Source: JAZNGX01 sp045576675
GTDB lineage: Bacteria > Bacillota > Clostridia > Monoglobales > Firm-18
DNA: 41,449 nt
Direction: 5' to 3'
Assembly (NCBI GenBank): GCA_045576675.1
Contig: JAZNGX010000156.1
Location: forward strand, 1 to 41,449
Both the position numbers and the translations under genes were made by a program. Every line of letters starts with the position of its first letter. Position 1 is the stretch's first letter. The notes beneath the pieces are model-generated. The model did not search any database. It saw only the letters and a list, made by a program, of their open reading frames with translations, and had not been told where the DNA came from. This document shows, piece by piece, positions 34,084 to 41,247 of the stretch.

Positions 34084-35093
34084 AAAAATTATTAAGTGCG
34101 GTAATGGTATTGGCAATGGTGGTGGCTTGTATGACAGGCTGCATCGTAAAGGAAGGTCTTGATGGTGAAACAGTTGTTGCAACTGTAAATGGCACAGATG
34201 TAACAGCAGATTTTTATGGTTTTTATCTTACACAGATGAAAAAGCAGATTGAAGCAGAGATGAATTCAAACAATGTTGAGGATTTCTGGGAAACAGCAGA
34301 GCTTGAGGGCAAAAAGCTTATTGAAACCGCAAGAGAAAAGGCTTTGGATGAGGTTGTAAACGCAATCGTAATTGAACAGAAGGCTGCTGAAAACAAAATC
34401 AAAATTACAAAAGAGGAAGAAAATGCAATCAATTCTCAGGTTACATCAATGGTGGCTCAGCTTGGCTCACGTGATAAATATAACGAATGGCTTGCAGAGC
34501 AGGGGTTGACTGATGAAATCTACAGAAGATTTATGAAAAACAGTTATCTTACACAAAAGCTTATGAACTCAAATGTTGGCGGTGCAACAGATGAAGAATT
34601 GCTTGATTATTACAACAAAAACATTGCACGAGTTAAGCATATTCTTGTTATGAATGTTGATGAAAACAATGCACCTTTAAGTGATGCTGAAAATGCAGAA
34701 AAACGCAAGGCGGCAGAGGATTTGTTAAAGCGTGCTAAAGGCGGCGAGGATTTTGATGCATTGGTTGCAGAGTATTCTGAAGACCCCGGTTCAAAATCAC
34801 AGCCTGATGGTTACTATCTTGGCGAAGGCTTCATTTTAGGCTCACAGGGAAGTATGGTGCCTGAATTTGAGGCGGCTTCATTGGCACTTGAAGTAGGCGG
34901 CGTAAGCGATATAGTTGAAACAAGCTATGGTTATCATATTATAAAACGTTATGAGAACGAAAAGAGTATGTTTGATCAGAATAAGGAACAGCTTGTTTCA
35001 TATACAAAAAGTGATAAGTTTGTTGAGCTTTTAGAGGAATGGAAAGCATCGGCTACAGTTGATGTGAAAAACGACCTTGTTGAAAAATTATAA
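34080..35093 (+). CDS. prsA: PrsA-type foldase lipoprotein (parvulin peptidyl-prolyl isomerase)
   Basis: A 337-residue exported protein. The signal peptide ends in a lipobox; either C17 (VVAC) or C21 (MTGC) would be lipid-modified, holding it on the outer face of the membrane. A SurA_N-like helical part follows. The parvulin domain is at about 183-290, from RVKHILV to SYGYHIIKRYE, with SEDPGSKSQPDGYYLG and MVPEFEAASLAL in between. It assists folding of secreted proteins. The start overlaps the upstream membrane gene by 4 bases, and a strong terminator follows. Confidence 0.92.
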   Translation: MKKLLSAVMVLAMVVACMTGCIVKEGLDGETVVATVNGTDVTADFYGFYLTQMKKQIEAEMNSNNVEDFWETAELEGKKLIETAREKALDEVVNAIVIEQKAAENKIKITKEEENAINSQVTSMVAQLGSRDKYNEWLAEQGLTDEIYRRFMKNSYLTQKLMNSNVGGATDEELLDYYNKNIARVKHILVMNVDENNAPLSDAENAEKRKAAEDLLKRAKGGEDFDALVAEYSEDPGSKSQPDGYYLGEGFILGSQGSMVPEFEAASLALEVGGVSDIVETSYGYHIIKRYENEKSMFDQNKEQLVSYTKSDKFVELLEEWKASATVDVKNDLVEKL

Positions 35094-35100
35094 TTAATTT

Positions 35101-35130
35101 CGGCTGTGCAAATTTTGCACAGCCGTTTTT
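35101..35130 (+). terminator. Intrinsic terminator after prsA
   Basis: CGGCTGTGCAAA (35101-35112) pairs with TTTGCACAGCCG (35114-35125), followed by TTTTT. It marks the end of the core-genome part of the window. Confidence 0.9.
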
Positions 35131-35217
35131 CGTAAAAAAATGTCGTAAAATGTCGCTTTTTTTATTGTTGTTGAAAAATGGAATAAAATGGAAAACCTTA
35201 AAACCCTTGATAAATAA

Positions 35218-35259
35218 CGATTGTTGCGTGAAAAGATGTCGCGCACAGTCGTTTTTTTT
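35218..35259 (+). terminator. Intrinsic terminator at the left edge of the prophage remnant
   Basis: CGATTGTTGCG (35218-35228) pairs with CGCACAGTCG (35242-35251) through about 10 bp with one bulged T, and eight T residues follow. It may be left over from a gene now deleted. Confidence 0.6.
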
Positions 35260-35293
35260 ATGCTATATTATAACTCCGAAAGGAGGGATGATG

Positions 35294-35572
35294 ATGAAAA
35301 ACAAGATGGTTTATCTTTCGGTTAAACACATAAATGCAAAGGTTTTAAGAACGATAACAGGCACGTTATCCAGAGACAATCCAAGCGTTTGCATTATAAA
35401 TCCAAAAATTGCGTTCTCACATACCAAAAATGATGAGTATATGGAAAACAGCCTTGCACTTTTGGATATGTGTGACGAAATGTGGGTAGTCGGCGAGGTA
35501 TGGAATGCCGAAAAGTATGAAATTGAGTATTGCAGGGATTATAAAATTCCAGTAAAAGCAGTAAGGAGGTAA
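35294..35572 (+). CDS. Small phage-associated protein (nucleoside deoxyribosyltransferase-like fold suspected)
   Basis: A 92-residue protein. Three ATGs in a row (35288, 35291, 35294) follow AGGAGG; the last has the best spacing. The C-terminal half, with LLDMCDEMWVVGE followed by EIEYCRDYKIPVKAV, resembles the DUF4406/DUF7768 proteins of phages, which have a nucleoside 2-deoxyribosyltransferase-like Rossmann fold. The N-terminal SPYRG-type motif of that family is not seen, so the family call is tentative. It opens the phage block, 4 bases before the next ORF. Confidence 0.6.
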   Translation: MKNKMVYLSVKHINAKVLRTITGTLSRDNPSVCIINPKIAFSHTKNDEYMENSLALLDMCDEMWVVGEVWNAEKYEIEYCRDYKIPVKAVRR

Positions 35573-35576
35573 GAAT

Positions 35577-35777
35577 TTGGCAAAAGGCTGGACAAAAACA
35601 AAAGCAATTGAAGATTTAATGAGTATTAAAGAAAATGCTATAAGTGAGCTGCAGAACGACCAAAAGGCTGCAACAGTTGCACTTAACAGCATTAAAGAGC
35701 TTAATTCAATTTGTGGAATAAACAAATCCGATGACGAGGCTAAGTCGGATAAGGTTGTGATTAAGGATGACATATAA
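35577..35777 (+). CDS. Short terminase small subunit-like protein
   Basis: A 66-residue protein with a TTG start behind AAGGAGG. Its latter half (ALNSIKELNSICGINKSD and VVIKDDI) resembles the C-terminal tail of small terminase subunits, and it directly precedes TerL with an 11-base overlap. The N-terminal helix-turn-helix expected of a full TerS (usually 130-180 residues) is missing. It may be a truncated TerS or a natural short form. Confidence 0.55.
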   Translation: MAKGWTKTKAIEDLMSIKENAISELQNDQKAATVALNSIKELNSICGINKSDDEAKSDKVVIKDDI

Positions 35778-37077
35778 TGTCAGTCTGAAAAAAGTGATAG
35801 CACCTGCGTTTTATGATGTTCATCGCGATATTAACAATAACAGTCACACTCATTATTTTATAAAGGGAGGCAGAGGAAGCACAAAGTCGTCATTTGTAAG
35901 CATCGAAATGATACTTGGTATAATGAAGTATAAGGATGCGGGAGGAATTGCATTCAGAAAAATAGGGGCGGATTTGAAGGATAGTGTGTTTAATCAACTG
36001 TTGTGGGCTATAGATATATTAAAGGTGTCTGAATACTGGTCAGTAAGCCGCACGCCACTGATGCTTACATACACGCCAACAAATCAGCACATCTTGTTCA
36101 GGGGAGTAGACGACCCGTCAAAGTCAAAATCCATAAAGCTCAAAAGCGGATATTTTAAGTATATCTGGTTTGAGGAGGCAGACCAGTTTTCAGGAATGCC
36201 TGAAATAAGAAAGATTTTGCAGTCCATTATGCGTGGTGGAAAAAATCAAAAGGTTTTTTACACATACAATCCGCCAAAAAGCATAACAAACTGGATAAAT
36301 TTAGAGTGCAACATTCCGCGTAATGACAGGCTTGTGCATAAAAGCACGTATGAGGATGTGCCGATTAAATGGCTTGGAAAGCAATTCATCACAGAAGCTC
36401 TGTATCTTAAAGAAACCAATGAAGAAAGCTATCGTCACGAATATTTGGGTGAGGCTGTCGGCACAGGTGGCGAGGTTTTTAAAAATATCGAGCTTATGGA
36501 AATAGCTGATGAGGAAATCAAAGCCTTTGATAAGGTTTATCGTGGGCTTGACTTTGGGTTCAGTGCTGATCCTTGTGCATATGTATGCTGCTTTTTGCAC
36601 AACAGAAGGCTATATATATTCTATGAGTATTATAAAACCGGAGTTGGCTTTGATACATTAACCGCAGTTATTAAGAATGAAAATCCTTATAACGAGGTTG
36701 TTTATGCAGACAGTGCCGAGCCACGCAGTATATACGAGCTTTCGCAAAGGAAAATACGCATTGTACCTGCCAAAAAGGGTGCAGGCAGCATAAATCACGG
36801 CATTACAAAGCTAAAAGACCTTGATAGAATTATTATTGACCCCAAAAGATGCCCTAATGCTGCACGTGAGTTTTCAACATACGAGCTTGAAAGCGATTTT
36901 TACGGTGGTTTTAAAGCGCATTATCCTGATAAAAACAATCATACGATTGACGCAGTACGCTATGCATTATGCAATCACAGTGCATTTATTAAAGAAAAAA
37001 AGATTAAAAGAAAGCCGGATTTCGATATTTTTAATCCCAAAAAACAAGAGGATTATTCGGATTATCTGGGGATTTAA
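35767..37077 (+). CDS. Phage terminase large subunit (PBSX type)
   Basis: A 436-residue DNA-packaging motor. The Walker A-like loop GGRGSTKS is at 34-41, and the Walker B-like YIWFEEADQF near 130-139. The nuclease domain has RGLDFGFSADP, VVYADSAEPR and HTIDAVRYAL, which supply the three acidic metal ligands. The length is complete for this family, so the gene itself looks intact although the phage is not. It overlaps the TerS-like ORF by 11 bases; the next gene starts 13 bases later. Confidence 0.93.
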   Translation: MTYNVSLKKVIAPAFYDVHRDINNNSHTHYFIKGGRGSTKSSFVSIEMILGIMKYKDAGGIAFRKIGADLKDSVFNQLLWAIDILKVSEYWSVSRTPLMLTYTPTNQHILFRGVDDPSKSKSIKLKSGYFKYIWFEEADQFSGMPEIRKILQSIMRGGKNQKVFYTYNPPKSITNWINLECNIPRNDRLVHKSTYEDVPIKWLGKQFITEALYLKETNEESYRHEYLGEAVGTGGEVFKNIELMEIADEEIKAFDKVYRGLDFGFSADPCAYVCCFLHNRRLYIFYEYYKTGVGFDTLTAVIKNENPYNEVVYADSAEPRSIYELSQRKIRIVPAKKGAGSINHGITKLKDLDRIIIDPKRCPNAAREFSTYELESDFYGGFKAHYPDKNNHTIDAVRYALCNHSAFIKEKKIKRKPDFDIFNPKKQEDYSDYLGI

Positions 37078-37090
37078 AGGAGGAGTATTT

Positions 37091-37285
37091 ATGATATTGG
37101 CAATTATTATTTCAGCTTGTATGGCTGTGCTTATTTACAGACTTGGTTTAAGTGATGGTCAAAGTGCGGCAAGGGGCGAACGCATCAAAAGCACTGTTAC
37201 TGTTAAACACAGGGAGAATTCCGAGGAGGAAAGGATTAAAAGAGGTATAAAAAGTATTATGGATTTTGGAATGGAGGTAAAGTAA
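37091..37285 (+). CDS. Small single-helix membrane protein in the phage block
   Basis: A 64-residue protein with one N-terminal membrane helix (LAIIISACMAVLIYRLGL) and a charged tail rich in K, R and E. It starts behind AAGGAGG at a proper distance and its stop abuts the portal start. I recognise no family. The tight spacing between terminase and portal supports it as real. Confidence 0.7.
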   Translation: MILAIIISACMAVLIYRLGLSDGQSAARGERIKSTVTVKHRENSEEERIKRGIKSIMDFGMEVK

Positions 37286-38923
37286 ATGACCGAGCATACA
37301 AATGAATGGGATTTGTATCAAAGAGGAATCGAATACAAAACAAGACTTGGACTTTACAATACTGTTGAAGAAAATCACAGGTTTTTTCAGGGAGACCAAT
37401 GGCACGGAGTAAAGTCAGAAGGCTTGCCGACACCGGTTTTTAATATAATAAAGCCGGTTATCAGATATAAAATAAGTGGCATTATGCAAAACGATTTATC
37501 CATAATGTATACAAGTGAAAATTATGAGGACAAGGATTATGAAAAGCTAAAGCGTGCGGCTGAGCTTCTTACATTGTATGCAAAGCAGCTTTGGGAAAAG
37601 CTTAAAATGAATTATTATAATGAAGAGCTTTTAAAGGACGGTGCTATATCAGGAGATGGATGTGCATATTTCTATTATGATGCTGAAAAAAAGCAGATTA
37701 ATATGGAAACCATCGACAACACAAATATTTATCCGTCAAATCCGAATAATCCAAGTGTTCAGGAACAGGATTATATCATAATTGCGTTCAGACGAAGTGT
37801 TGACAGTGTGCGTGATGAAGCGATTTCAAACGGCGTTTCAAAGGAAGAAACCGATCGTATTACGTGTGATAACGAAACGGAATATTGTGCCGGAGATGTT
37901 ATAAAGCTTGAGCAGGATGACAGCTATATGTGCACTGTGCTTTTAAAGCTGTGGAAGGATAAGGAAACCAAAACGGTGCATTTTAAAAAGTCAACACGTG
38001 ATGTGGCTATATGCGAGGATATAGACACGGGCTGCACAATGTATCCGATTGCGATGTTTAACTGGGAGTCACGCAAAAACAGCTTTCATGGTGTCAGTGA
38101 CGTAACGGGATTAATTCCAAATCAGATTTACATCAATAAAATTGCGGCTATGGTGATGCTTTCTACAATGTATACTGCTTTCCCGAAAATGGTGTATGAT
38201 GAAAATCTGGTTGACAATCCAAGCAATCAGATTGGTGTTGCAATAGGCGTTAACGGGTCGGATAAGCCGATAAGCAGCATTATTGATTATATTACGCCTG
38301 CGTCTGTTTCAAATGATGCATTTGGTATGTTTGAACGTACAATAAGCCTTACCAAAGAGCTTATGGGTGCAAATGAAAGCTCGCTTGGTCACGTTGACCC
38401 TGAAAAAGCAAGCGGCAAGTCTATTCTTGCAGTTATGGAGCAATCTGCACAGCCACTTGAAAGCATTAAAAGACGTTTTTATAATTATATTGAAGATGTG
38501 GCACTTATCTGGGCAGATATGTTAAAAACATATTTTTCAAAGGACTTCACAGTTTCATATGAAGATGATGAAAAAAAGCCTGTGAACGAGAAAATCGACA
38601 GTAAAATTATAGACAAGCTAATTTTGTCTGTTAAGATTGATGTAGGGCCTGCAACACGCTGGAGCGAGCTTGCAACAATGAAAAGTCTTGACAGTCTGCT
38701 TAATCAAAAGCATATTACGTTTGACTGGTATGTTGAGCTGTTGCCCGATAATTGCGGTCTGCCAAAGGAAAGGCTGATTGAGCTTGTTAAAAGCAATAAG
38801 CCACAGCTTCCTGTTCCGCAGTTTGATGTGTTGGAAAGTATGACTGAGGAGGAAAAGAAAAATGCAGTCAAAAATCCGTCCATACTTTTTGAAAAGTTAA
38901 AACAAAATATAGGCAGCGTATAA
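37286..38923 (+). CDS. Phage portal protein (P22-like)
   Basis: A 545-residue protein that would form the ring through which DNA enters the capsid. It starts with TEHTNEWDLYQRGIEYKTRLGLY and has the FFQGDQWHG, PVFNIIKPVI and GVSDVTGLIPNQIYINKIAAM segments seen in P22-type portals of Clostridial phages. The SGKSILAVMEQSAQPLESIKRRFYNYIED stretch is the long helix region (ranges written here join adjacent pieces). The reading frame is complete. The genes that normally follow (MuF, scaffold, capsid) are absent. Confidence 0.85.
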   Translation: MTEHTNEWDLYQRGIEYKTRLGLYNTVEENHRFFQGDQWHGVKSEGLPTPVFNIIKPVIRYKISGIMQNDLSIMYTSENYEDKDYEKLKRAAELLTLYAKQLWEKLKMNYYNEELLKDGAISGDGCAYFYYDAEKKQINMETIDNTNIYPSNPNNPSVQEQDYIIIAFRRSVDSVRDEAISNGVSKEETDRITCDNETEYCAGDVIKLEQDDSYMCTVLLKLWKDKETKTVHFKKSTRDVAICEDIDTGCTMYPIAMFNWESRKNSFHGVSDVTGLIPNQIYINKIAAMVMLSTMYTAFPKMVYDENLVDNPSNQIGVAIGVNGSDKPISSIIDYITPASVSNDAFGMFERTISLTKELMGANESSLGHVDPEKASGKSILAVMEQSAQPLESIKRRFYNYIEDVALIWADMLKTYFSKDFTVSYEDDEKKPVNEKIDSKIIDKLILSVKIDVGPATRWSELATMKSLDSLLNQKHITFDWYVELLPDNCGLPKERLIELVKSNKPQLPVPQFDVLESMTEEEKKNAVKNPSILFEKLKQNIGSV

Positions 38924-38929
38924 ATCAAA

Positions 38930-38959
38930 TGAGCAGTGTGTCATTGAACACACTGCTCA
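38930..38959. repeat. Perfect inverted repeat between portal and barnase fragment
   Basis: TGAGCAGTGTGT (38930-38941) and ACACACTGCTCA (38948-38959) form a perfect 12-bp stem with a 6-base loop. No T run follows, so it is not a standard terminator. It sits 6 bases after the portal stop, at the likely deletion point. Confidence 0.75.
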
Positions 38960-39013
38960 GATTATAGTAGTTGAAACATATGGAGTTGTATGTTATAGTA
39001 TAAGAAAGGATTT

Positions 39014-39199
39014 ATGATATTTGGTGGAATATATAGCAATAGAAATGGTCATTTACCACGTGCCAATGGGCGAATTTGGTATGAAGCGGATATAAATTAT
39101 GAAAAAGGATATAGAAACAATGAACGTATTTTGTTTTCAAATGATGGTTTGATTTTTGTTACGTTTGACCATTATAAAACATTTTCTGAAATTATATAG
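39014..39199 (+). pseudogene. Truncated barnase-type ribonuclease (C-terminal half)
   Basis: 61 residues that align with the C-terminal half of barnase from its GGDIFSNREG segment onward: FGGIYSNRNG, GRIWYEADINY, YRNNERILFSND and FDHYKTF. The catalytic Glu (EADINY), the two arginines (YRNNER) and the catalytic His (FDHY) are all there. The N-terminal helices with the essential lysine are gone. An in-frame stop at 38996 and the portal stop at 38923 leave no room for them. An AAAGGA site precedes the ATG, so a peptide could still be made. It is followed after 11 bases by a barstar gene. Confidence 0.85.
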
Positions 39200-39210
39200 G
39201 AGGTATTTAT

Positions 39211-39522
39211 ATGGATTACAATGCTTTTAAACCAATAACAGAAAACCCTATAATTCTGGATTTTTCAAGCTGTAAGTATTGGTATGATATACATCGGTTA
39301 TTAAAGCTGAAATTTGGATTGCCTGAATATTATGGTGAAAACTGGGATGCATTATGGGATTGCCTAAGGTATTTGTTCTTGGATGAAAAAGAAGTAATTG
39401 TAAAAATTTATGGGTTAAATTCATTAAATTATGATTTAAGAGAATATTGCAAGGAAATGCTTGACGTTTTTGAGATGGTACATCGTGAAACTCCGAATTT
39501 TGTTTATCATTTATGTTCATAA
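39211..39522 (+). CDS. Barstar-family ribonuclease inhibitor
   Basis: A 103-residue protein. LPEYYGENWDALWDCL near residues 36-51 is the barstar inhibitory helix, with both aspartates that plug the barnase active site. The C-terminal strand region is complete. The start follows AGGAGGT. It lies 11 bases after the barnase fragment, the usual toxin-immunity order. The toxin is broken, yet the immunity gene appears whole. Confidence 0.92.
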   Translation: MDYNAFKPITENPIILDFSSCKYWYDIHRLLKLKFGLPEYYGENWDALWDCLRYLFLDEKEVIVKIYGLNSLNYDLREYCKEMLDVFEMVHRETPNFVYHLCS

Positions 39523-39563
39523 AAAATGGTCTGTGACAGATTTTTTGATATAATCCCCTTAGA

Positions 39564-39587
39564 GTAGACACTTGAAATAACAAAAAT
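39564..39587 (+). repeat. Left inverted repeat of the IS3 element
   Basis: GTAGACA-CTTG-AAATAACAAAAAT matches the reverse complement of 41224-41247 at 21 of 24 positions. Confidence 0.8.
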
Positions 39588-39617
39588 GTTTCAAGACTAT
39601 TCTGAGGGGGTTTTTCT

Positions 39618-40298
39618 ATGCCTAATTTTAAAGTCGACTATGAAAACAAACTAAAAGCAGTATTAGAGTATTTGGATGGAAACACATCACAGACGATTAT
39701 GGCAAAAAAATACGGTGTGTCTATTGCTTCGTTTCAAACTTGGGTAAGAAAATACGAATCTGAGGGTGCGGATGGATTGAAACCATCTACAACAAACAAA
39801 AAATATTCTGTCGAATTAAAATACGCAGCAGTTTTAGATTATCTTTCCGGAGTTGCAAGCCAGGAAGAAATTTGCAAAAAATATAAAATTTCAAGTAAAG
39901 TTCAACTCCAACGTTGGATTTTGTGGTATAATGGTCATAAAGAATTAAAAGATACTCGTTCTGGAGGAAATAAACTTATGACTAAAGCAAGAAAAACCAC
40001 ATTTGATGAAAGAATAGAAATTGTGAAATTCTGTATTGCAAACGATAAAAACTATGCCCTAACTATGAGTCAATACAATGTTTCATATCAGCAAATTTAT
40101 CTTTGGGTTCGCAAATATGAGCAGAAAGGCATTGATGGGTTAATTGATGGTAGAGGCAAAGCTAAAGCTGAATCGGATTTGACAGAGATAGACCGTCTCA
40201 AAGCCAAAAATCAAATTTTGGAAGCAGAGAAAAAACGGCTCGAAATGGAGATAAATGTCCTAAAAAAATTGCAGGAGGTAGAAAGGAGGCGACACTAA
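39618..40298 (+). CDS. IS3-family transposase OrfA
   Basis: A 226-residue DNA-binding protein. Three helix-turn-helix units can be seen (about 8-50, 60-95 and 125-165; for example TIMAKKYGVSIASFQTWVRKYESEG and YNVSYQQIYLWVRKYEQKG, each a run given in part). The C-terminal leucine-zipper-like helix (IDRLKAKNQILEAEKKRLEM) comes next. Most OrfA proteins of the family are about 100-175 residues, so this is a long form. The start follows GAGGGGG. Near its end, A AAA AAA at 40262-40268 allows a -1 shift into OrfB. Confidence 0.9.
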   Translation: MPNFKVDYENKLKAVLEYLDGNTSQTIMAKKYGVSIASFQTWVRKYESEGADGLKPSTTNKKYSVELKYAAVLDYLSGVASQEEICKKYKISSKVQLQRWILWYNGHKELKDTRSGGNKLMTKARKTTFDERIEIVKFCIANDKNYALTMSQYNVSYQQIYLWVRKYEQKGIDGLIDGRGKAKAESDLTEIDRLKAKNQILEAEKKRLEMEINVLKKLQEVERRRH

Positions 40299-41182
40299 GC
40301 GGAGTTCGATTAGAAAACAGCTTCATAACTATCAGAGAGTGCCACACAGAGTATAATTACCCCGTTGAGTGGTTGTGTGAATTACTTAATATTAATCGTT
40401 CCTCATACTACAAATGGCTTAAAAGGAAACCGAGTAAAAGACAATTAGAAAACGAGCAATTGGCAGAAAGAATTACAGATATGTATAACAAGCACAATGG
40501 TGTGTTTGGCACAAAAATGATGAAAATACATATCAACAGAGAGTATAAAAGCAAGTACAATCATAAAAGGATTCGTAGAATAATGCGTGTATTAGGGTTA
40601 TCTTCAGTTATACGAAGACAAACACATTCATGTACTAAAAGCAATCCTAAAGAACAAGCTGCCGAAAACATATTAAACAGAGAATTCAGCGCAGAAAAGG
40701 TTAATCAAAAATGGTTAACAGATGTTACTGAATTCAAGTATGGAAATGAACAAAAAGCATATTTGAGTGCAATTCTTGATTTGTGTGATAAGAGGATTGT
40801 TTCGTTTGTATTTGGTCATAGAAACAATAACGAAATAGTGTTTCAAACATTTGATATTGCGGTATCTGAAAATCCCGGAGCAACACCGCTGTTTCATAGT
40901 GATAGAGGATTCCAATATACAAGTCCTGCATTTAAGAACAAGCTCGCACAAGCACATATGATCCAAAGTATGTCACGAGTGGGTAAATGCATTGATAATG
41001 GACCGATGGAAAGCTTCTGGGGATTTTTAAAAACAGAAATGTATTATTTGAGAAAGTTTGATACATTTGAGGAACTTAAGAACGCAGTAGAAGAATATAT
41101 CTATTACTACAACAATAATCGCTATCAAGAAAAACTTTGTTGTTTGTCACCGATGGAATATCACGAGTTAATGGCAGCATAA
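40262..41182 (+). CDS. IS3-family transposase OrfB (DDE domain), made by -1 frameshift
   Basis: The OrfB frame is open from the A7 run at 40262 to 41182, about 306 codons. It has no good start of its own: the first TTG at 40373 falls after the conserved CELLNINRSSYYKW region has begun. The HTH_21 part holds NEQLAERITDMYNKHNGVFG. The rve catalytic domain has the three acidic residues in LTDVTEF, FHSDRGFQYT and NGPMESFWGFLKTE. OrfAB fusion through the slippery run should be the active transposase. No stop or frame break was seen, so the element may still be mobile. Confidence 0.9.
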   Translation, partial: KKIAGGRKEATLSGVRLENSFITIRECHTEYNYPVEWLCELLNINRSSYYKWLKRKPSKRQLENEQLAERITDMYNKHNGVFGTKMMKIHINREYKSKYNHKRIRRIMRVLGLSSVIRRQTHSCTKSNPKEQAAENILNREFSAEKVNQKWLTDVTEFKYGNEQKAYLSAILDLCDKRIVSFVFGHRNNNEIVFQTFDIAVSENPGATPLFHSDRGFQYTSPAFKNKLAQAHMIQSMSRVGKCIDNGPMESFWGFLKTEMYYLRKFDTFEELKNAVEEYIYYYNNNRYQEKLCCLSPMEYHELMAA

Positions 41183-41189
41183 AAATATA

Positions 41190-41212
41190 CACCCCACAAA
41201 AACTGTGGAGTG
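41190..41212 (+). terminator. Hairpin after OrfB
   Basis: CACCCCACA (41190-41198) and TGTGGAGTG (41204-41212) pair with one mismatch. No T run follows, so termination is doubtful. Confidence 0.35.
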
Positions 41213-41223
41213 CATATCATAAA

Positions 41224-41247
41224 ATTTTTGTTATTTACACTGTCTAC
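41224..41247 (-). repeat. Right inverted repeat of the IS3 element
   Basis: Reverse complement of the left repeat at 21 of 24 positions. It is followed outward by TTGACA at 41248-41253, a possible outward -35. Confidence 0.8.

Larger units (their letters stand above)
35131..39522 (+). mobile_element. Prophage remnant (packaging and portal genes plus toxin/immunity scar)
   Basis: Between the prsA terminator and the IS3 element lie a phage-type gene, a short TerS-like ORF, TerL, a small membrane protein, a portal and a truncated barnase with barstar. No integrase, repressor, capsid, tail or lysis gene is present. Both edges are inferred from gene content, and no attachment repeat could be shown. 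Confidence 0.7.

Noticed and set aside
36821..37090. Long plus-strand frame (36821-37285) overlapping TerL
   Set aside because: Only its last 64 codons after 37091 have a ribosome site; the rest shadows the terminase.
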